From Halichondria panicea (lineage: Eukaryota > Porifera > Demospongiae > Suberitida > Halichondriidae), in the NCBI RefSeq assembly GCF_963675165.1, contig NC_087380.1, positions 390,001 through 454,000 on the forward strand: 64,000 nucleotides of DNA. The letters are read 5' to 3'. A model generated the notes under the pieces. That model did not search any database, had not been told where the DNA came from, and worked only from the letters and a program-made list of their open reading frames with translations. Each line of letters opens with the position of its first letter. The first letter of the stretch is position 1. Both the position numbers and the translations under genes were made by a program. Shown piece by piece: positions 58,001-64,000 of the stretch.

Positions 58001-59530
58001 GTCATCAGTGCTCCCGGGAAAAACCATCTCAGATTTCCAATACCAGTTCCAAATTCTGGAACAGGTTACTCCAAATCCTAAAGAAGTTCGAAGTCCTATT
58101 GCTGTTAAGAATGCTGCCAGGAACAGGAACATGGACTACCTGCCACGTAAGGACTGCTGCTAACTGTGTACATTATATCCATTCACTGTTTCCCCAACAA
58201 TAGCTGAGACCAGTCGTGTGATTCTGAAGGGAGAGCAACCTGACTACATTCATGCTGTGTTTGCTCATGTAAGTGTTCAACTACTATAGAGCCCTTGACC
58301 TATTGTACTCTCATGGTCCCCTCCCTTCCTCCAGGGCTACAAGCACCAGAAGGCATACATCATTGCCCAGAATCCACTGGACTCAACTGTGCGTAACTTC
58401 TGGAAGGTGATCTATGACAGGAAGTGTGCTGCTGTTGTGATGTTGACTCCACTCAGTGAGAATGGGCAGGTAAGAGATGGTCTCCATTAGAGGTCCTCTC
58501 TGTTGAGTGTGTGTGTGTGTGTGTGTGTAGGAGGCATGCTCCCAGTACTGGCCAGAGAGTGGCAATGTCACCTCCTTCGGTGAGTTCACCATCGATAACT
58601 TGGGGGAGGAAACCAACACTGGGTTCATTATGAGGCAACTGAGCGTCCTCAATGAAAAAGTACGTCATGCATATCTTTGTTGCCTTCAAACCTCTCTCTA
58701 TTCCTTGTTTCCTCCATGCAGACCCAAAAGACCCATCAATTGACTCTGTTCCACATCACTAACTGGAATAGCAGTGGAAAATGTGAGAACCTCAAGACTG
58801 TAACTGACGTCAATGAGGAGGTTATAAAGGTTCAAAGGAGGACTGGAAACAACCCTGTACTGGTCCATTGCAAGTACGTACAAGTGCTGTAACCTTATAT
58901 GGACATTATATAACCTCCCCCTATCCAGTGACACTGCGACCCGCTCTGGTATGTACTGCTCTGTAGGTACTACCATTGACCGTTGCAAGACAGAGGGAGT
59001 GGTGGATGTGTTCCAGGTGGTCAAGGCTCTCAGGGTCCACAAGCCAGGGGCAGTACCCTCAGTCGTGAGTTCATCTGCTGCTTACATAGTGGGAGGCTTG
59101 TACCATTACAAGAGCCAGACCTTGTTTAGTAGGGCCTGTATACCAACACATACCATGCAGGTTGTCTTAATTAATTCCCAATACCAAGATGTTCTGAAAG
59201 CAGCTTCAAGCCTCTGTACTGTTGATTAGTGCCATTTGCAATGTAGTTTTGTATCATCATGTGATTGCGCGTCAATCAATTTGACTGCCACGTGCAGAGA
59301 TGATAGCCTCAGATAGGGTCAAGTTTACAGACGCTAGCGGCTTCTATTGCACTGAAGATGGGCTGTAGGGAGGCTACTATTTGAGGGCGGCCTTTATACA
59401 AGAGCGGCCTCTGATCAAGCAAATACTGTAGTAGTGTATCCCCTCACAGGACAACTACAAGGATCTGTTTGATGCTACTCTGGTCTACTTGGACTCCTTT
59501 GACAACTATGCCAACTTCCAAGATATTTGA
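52002..59530 (+). CDS. RPTP copy 7: Ig-V1, 7 CCP, long stalk, TM, cytosolic Ig, D1-D2
   Basis: About 1426 residues in 26 exons: 52002-52077, 52131-52505, 52768-52971, 53022-53216, 53272-53463, 53542-53757, 54250-54462, 54518-54694, 54744-54941, 55031-55135, 55192-55327, 55381-55514, 55612-55809, 55913-56112, 56166-56256, 56377-56459, 56991-57027, 57234-57448, 57520-57813, 57903-58146, 58204-58268, 58335-58469, 58531-58659, 58722-58873, 58929-59064, 59450-59530. It has Ig-V1 but no Ig-V2; a type-d CCP sits next to the stalk as in copies 1 and 8. The stalk exon has grown through a coding CA repeat. The intron 53758-54249 includes a small inverted repeat (ATCGGACA at about 53869 against TGTCCGAT) and no gene. 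The intron 56460-56990 carries two promoter-like GT tracts but nothing coding. D1 and D2 motifs match copy 1. Confidence 0.87.
52131..52505 (+). other. Ig-V1 exon of copy 7
   Basis: 125 codons, phase 1-1: [51 protein letters not shown]. The insertion DATDG before the B strand and RADNNG before the Trp make it the longest version. Confidence 0.75.
55031..55135 (+). other. Expanded stalk exon of copy 7 with coding microsatellite
   Basis: The stalk exon has 35 codons instead of 10-13 and translates as [20 protein letters not shown] followed by repeated HT and SPTSP. The CA repeat and CCCCCACCT tract are inside the frame, which stays open to the donor at 55136. The result is a proline/threonine/histidine-rich spacer outside the membrane. 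Confidence 0.75.
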
Positions 59531-60147
59531 TGTAAATTAATTGACACAAGAAATGAACAAATTGTATATAATTATATGAACTCTACATGTTGAGTATAAT
59601 AGATTTATATGGACAGGCCCGAATAATTTATAGAGATTATTGACTTCCTTTTTGTATAATCACGAGCACAGCTGTTTGTAATCACCCTGAATTCGTATTA
59701 TTATAATAACTTGATGTTTATAAATATTAACAGATAATAATACCGCAGACATAATTATACGCCTCGAGGCATAGCCGCACGAGGATACGATAAAGTTGAC
59801 TATGCATGTGTGTGTCTGTGTGTGTATTCCAGCTGTAACTGCTCAACGGTCGCAATGCAACGAACACTAACAGCTCGGCTTCTAGCCAGGATTTTGATTC
59901 GTAGATTTGCAAACTAAAGCTTTGTTTTCGAGTTATGGCTATTTTTACTTACAGTGTGAAGGCTGTTGCAGTCTTTCAGAACCGTTGCTAGCATCATCTG
60001 CAAATAATTAATCAGTTTCTGTGAGCATGCTGACTGAGGGATCCAGCATCTGCAGGCAAAACACAAGCTGTTTCAGGACATAAATTATAACATGTAATAA
60101 TTTATAGTATAGCATTCAATTTCCTAATAAGAGTACATGCAATAAGA

Positions 60148-60368
60148 AGTAGATCTACACCCACTTGAATGGACCTATGTACTGTACATACACAGCGAGG
60201 TGGTATATATAGCGCCACTACAATGGTCCTAAGGCTGTAGCTAGCAGTGTATACTGCTTACAGGGACGTGGTTAGTGCCATAAGATATATTATACTAGCT
60301 GCAACAACACAGCTATCTAGCTAGCTAGGGATACCTACTAACTGTCTACCATTGAAGAGAGACTACCC
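60148..60368 (+). promoter_or_regulatory. Copy 8 promoter and 5' UTR block
   Basis: TATATATA at 60204-60211 followed by GCGCCACTAC; the downstream 14-base element is TGGTCCTAAGGCTG, the upstream one is degraded (TGGACCTATG). The conserved leader runs to the ATG at 60369. The spacer 59531-60147 has copy 7 3' flank and, at about 59755-59910, a dispersed sequence (ATTCCAGCTGTAACTGCTCA and following) related to one at about 31835-31890; no gene. Confidence 0.55.
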
Positions 60369-63300
60369 ATGACCTCCATGCTGTGTGGTCTAGTGTGTGT
60401 GGTCCTGCTCTCTGGGCTCACTGCACTGGCAGGGGGACAAGGTGAGTCAGTATACAGCTATAGTTATATGTGTGTAATATTAAAGGTAGAGATGCCTGCA
60501 TGCATTGTAAATCAGGGGGTATTATGGGTCACTTTGACAAAACGCTTCCAAAATTTCTTTTGTACCACCTGAAGTGATATTTTAATTACTTAGCATATGC
60601 ATGGATATAGTGCATTTTCTCAGCAGAGTATTTCAGTGCCCATGCGTTTATACACATGCATGCATGCAGTTAATCGCTTCAATCATTATCAACATGCACA
60701 TGTGAGAAATTCCATACTTGTCCATGGTCATATACACACTGCACAATATTAATTGTAACTTGTGTATTCACTTGTTTTGGAGAAACAGGCTCTGTAGTGG
60801 TTGCTGTACCGAAGAGACGACTATATATAACTATAGCTTTATAGGTTTAAAAATGCATTTTTAATTAGTTCCATGCTTGAAGCACTATAGCATCTTTGTT
60901 GTTGAAGAACGATGTGACTCATAACACCATCGTTCCCCAAAATCTGTATTTTGCATATCGCTATACAAATAAATTACGATTTTAGTTACATAAGATAGAA
61001 CTGATTAGACTCACCAGTTTTTTATTGTATTATAACGTAAATTTCACATTTTTCCAACAATTCTTTTCAGATAAATTTATACAGAGATTTGGTTAGCAGG
61101 AGTTAAAAGTGGAAGTGCAATCAACCACGACCACTAATTGCATTAGTGGAATGAACGTTATACTGTTTATTATGTTCACTATTTCAGGAACTTGTTCTGA
61201 TTTACCACCACTAATGAATGGAGGCATTACCTACACTGATGGACTTGTTGACAGCAGACCTATTAATACCATTGCTACCTTCACTTGTAACAATGACTAC
61301 ACTCTCACTACTGGAGGGAGTTTCAGCCAATGTCAGAATGATGGAAACTGGAGTAGGTCAGCTCCAACCTGTCAAGGTGAGTTCCACTGCATCTTAACAG
61401 TTGCTTCACCTTTCTTGATACAGTGAACACAGGACCCACTGAACCACCCACCACCTGTCCTGACCTCACTGTACCAGCCAATGGAATGATCAGCTACAAT
61501 ATGGGGACTGATAGTCTGAGACCAGTGGACACTGTGGCCACCTACACCTGTGACACTGACTACACTCTCAATGGAGACACCACCAGGACTTGTGGGAGTG
61601 ATGGAGTGTGGAGTGGCGTTTCAGATTGTCAGCGTAAGTAGAACGGACTTTGTACTGTTTGTTTGTTGAGTGTATCGTCTCCCATACAGCTGACTGCCCT
61701 GACTTACCCTCACTGACCAATGGGATGATTATGTACAGTGCTGGATCCACTAACAACAGACCTTTCCTCACTACTGCTGCACACTTCTGTAACACTGGCT
61801 ACACTCTCACTGGAGGGGACACTACCAGGATCTGTGTGGGTGGAGGGATCTGGAGTGGGCCACCTCCAACTTGTCAGCGTCAGTAGAATTGAATTTGACA
61901 AACAATATACAGACTAATGTTAAATGTATATGTTCACTATTTCAGGACCTTGTTCTGATTTACCACCACTAATGAATGGAGGCATTACCTACACTTTTGG
62001 ATCTGATAACAGCAGACCTATTAATACCATTGCTACCTACACTTGTGACAATGGCTACACTCTCACTACTGGAGGGAGTTTCAGAGTTTGTCGGAATGAT
62101 GGAACCTGGAGTGGAGCAGCTCCAACCTGTCAATGTGAGTTCCACTACATCTTAACAGTTGCTTCACCTTTCTTGATACAGTGAACACAGGACCCACTGA
62201 TCCTCCACCCACCACCTGTCCTGACCTCACTGTACCAGCCAATGGAATGATCAGCTACAATATGGGGACTGCTAGTCTGATACCAGTGGACACTGTGGCC
62301 ACCTACACTTGTGACACTGACTATACTCTCAGTGGAGACACCACCAGGACTTGTGGGACCGGCCGGAGCGGTGGAGTGTGGAATGGGTCAGATCCAAGTT
62401 GTCAGCGTAAGTGAAATGGACTTTGTACTGGTTGTTTGCTGAGTGTATCGTCTCCCATACAGTTAAATGCCCTGACTTACTCCCACTGATCAACGGGATG
62501 ATTATGTACAGTGGTGGATCCCCTGGCAACAGACCTTTCCTCTCTAGTGCTACGCACTCCTGTAACACTGGCTACACTCTCACTGGAGGTACTTTCACTG
62601 GAGGTACCTCCAGGGTCTGTGTGAGTGGAGGGATCTGGAGTGGGTCAGCTCCAACTTGTCAAAGTGAGCTCTGTAAATCTTGTATACATGCAGCTTGTTC
62701 TTATATGAGTATTATTATGCGCATAAACCCAATGAAGATTGTGTGAATCAGATTTCTAGTTATACGTTAGTTATGTTGTGTATCTCACACCTTATATACA
62801 CAGAAGACACAGGACCTACTGATCCTCCATCCACCACCTGTTCTGACCTGACTCCTCCAACCAGTGGAATGATTGGCTACAATATGGGGACTGTTAGTCT
62901 GCGACCAGTGAACACTGTGGCCACATACACCTGTAACACTGGCTACACTCTCAATGGAGGCAACACCAGGACTTGTGGGAGTGATGGAGCGTGGAGTGGG
63001 TCAGCTCCAACTTGTCAAGGTAAGGAATACAAGCTAGTGTGTTGATGGTTGATAAATTGTACTGTCTCTACAGCCACCTGTCCTGACCTCACTTTACCAA
63101 CCAATGGAGTGATCATCTACAGCTCTAGTACCTCACCACACCCTCAGGGAGCCATGGCTACACAGAGCTGCTTGAATGGATACGTATCCTCCACTACCAG
63201 CACTGCTACCAGAGTGTGTAGAGCTGACAGAGTGTGGAGTGGATCAGCTCTCACTTGTCAATGTAAGTATGCAATGATATTCTGTGTGCAGTTTAAAAGG

Positions 63301-64000
63301 TGAGTGCATTTTGCTCTAATAACATCTCCTTTACTGTTGTGTTTCAGTGACTGAAGTCATCACTACCTCTTCTCCTCTCATAACAAGTTAATTGTCTCCT
63401 TTACTGACCATGTATACTAGTAACCTCCCCACAGCCATTGCCACTACTAAAGGGGACACTGTGCCCCCCACTGGAACTGACCCTCGGTCCACTGGAACTA
63501 CCACTGACAACACTGGAGCTAGCAACACAGGAGGTGTGGTGGCAGGTGTAGTCATTGTGTTACTCATTCTAGGCGCTGTCATTGTGGTGGGTATCATTGT
63601 CGGGGTCTACTTCTGGAGGTGAGACTATCATCAGAATGTGTGCATGTAATAATGTGTTCTTTTGTGTACAGGAAACTTTGTGGCAACCAGACCAAGTACA
63701 GCCCCTCCCCACGCCATGCCCCTCCCCCTCGCCCCACCCCCTATCAAGCATCCTTCAAGAAGAGGAACGGACAAGACAGTAAAGTCACCATCCAGAAAGT
63801 TGACGGTAAGAAAAAACTATAGTTCAACTTTCAGCACCAACTATTTGTCTATATTTCAGAGCCTAGTATAGTAGAGTTTCCTAGTGATACTCATGTGACG
63901 GAGGGGGAGGAGGTGTATCTGAGGGTGAAGGTGGGAGGTCACCCTCCACCCAGTCTCACCTGGTACCACAATGGTAGGGAGGTGACTGCAGACTATGCCA
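60369..64000 (+). CDS. RPTP copy 8, 5' part: 8 CCP, stalk, TM, start of cytosolic Ig (runs off window)
   Basis: Exons: 60369-60441, 61188-61376, 61424-61633, 61690-61878, 61946-62134, 62182-62406, 62463-62663, 62804-63019, 63074-63262, 63348-63386, 63435-63618, 63672-63805 and 63860 onward. The signal exon is one codon shorter than in the other copies. The CCP order is c-a-b-c-a-b-a-d, so the c-a-b triplet is repeated. There is no V-type Ig exon. The TM exon has a long Thr-rich lead (TKGDTVPPTGTDPRSTGTTT). Two donors are weak: GTCAGT after 61878 and GTTAAT after 63386. Skipping the stalk exon would keep the frame. Intron 1 (60442-61187) resembles copy 1 intron 1. The PTP domains lie outside the window. 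Confidence 0.85.
61188..63262 (+). other. Copy 8 ectodomain: eight CCP exons with a duplicated c-a-b triplet
   Basis: The exons at 61188 (c), 61424 (a), 61690 (b), 61946 (c), 62182 (a), 62463 (b), 62804 (a-like, CSDLTPPTSGMIGYN) and 63074 (d) each have the four-cysteine CCP pattern and are all phase 1-1. Introns of the same type share sequence: TTCACTATTTCAG before c, CACCTTTCTTGATACAG before a, GTATCGTCTCCCATACAG before b. The unit that duplicates is therefore an exon with its intron. Confidence 0.85.

Overview
The window is intron-rich metazoan DNA. Exons are short, nearly all introns are GT-AG, GT/CA microsatellites are frequent, and no operon or bacterial feature is visible. The gene content (CCP/Sushi plus Ig-like ectodomains on receptor tyrosine phosphatases), the compact introns and the many ATAATTAT-type tracts would suit a basal animal such as a demosponge, but the organism is an inference and is not shown by the sequence.

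The whole window is one head-to-tail tandem array on the + strand of receptor protein tyrosine phosphatase (RPTP) genes. It holds the last two exons of copy 0 (157-745), seven full-length copies (copy 1 1299-7983; copy 2 8619-15056; copy 3 15766-22853; copy 4 23568-31607; copy 5 34273-43187; copy 6 44025-51055; copy 7 52002-59530), and the 5' part of copy 8 (60369 to the window end). A scar at about 32.4-32.96 kb marks where a further copy was deleted. Each copy encodes, in order: signal peptide, a variable ectodomain, usually a short stalk, one transmembrane helix, a proline-rich juxtamembrane segment, an I-set-like Ig domain, an active-looking PTP D1 and a degenerate PTP D2. I assembled every copy exon by exon. 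All exon phases agree and all ectodomain exons are symmetric phase 1-1. The only broken frame is in copy 2, where D1 has a 2-base deletion.

The ectodomains differ strongly. Copy 1 has 6 CCPs; copy 2 has 7 CCPs + Ig-V2; copy 3 has 7 CCPs + Ig-V2; copy 4 has Ig-V1 + 5 CCPs + Ig-V2; copy 5 has Ig-V1 + 8 CCPs + Ig-V2; copy 6 has Ig-V1 + 2 CCPs + Ig-V2; copy 7 has Ig-V1 + 7 CCPs; copy 8 has 8 CCPs. The intracellular halves, introns included, are nearly identical. A uniform signalling end with a shuffled recognition end is the pattern expected of a recognition-receptor family (immune or self/non-self). That role is inferred, not shown.

Between genes lie a conserved promoter block (with a TATA box in copies 1, 2, 3, 6, 8 and in the deleted copy) and a conserved 3' flank. 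Mobile sequences include a relic of a retroelement C-terminal ORF in copy 5 intron 1, a pogo/Tigger-like MITE with TA duplication in copy 5, a TIR-bounded foldback element at 33.06-33.53 kb nested in an older repeat, and an insertion in copy 6 that appears to have become a new in-frame intron.
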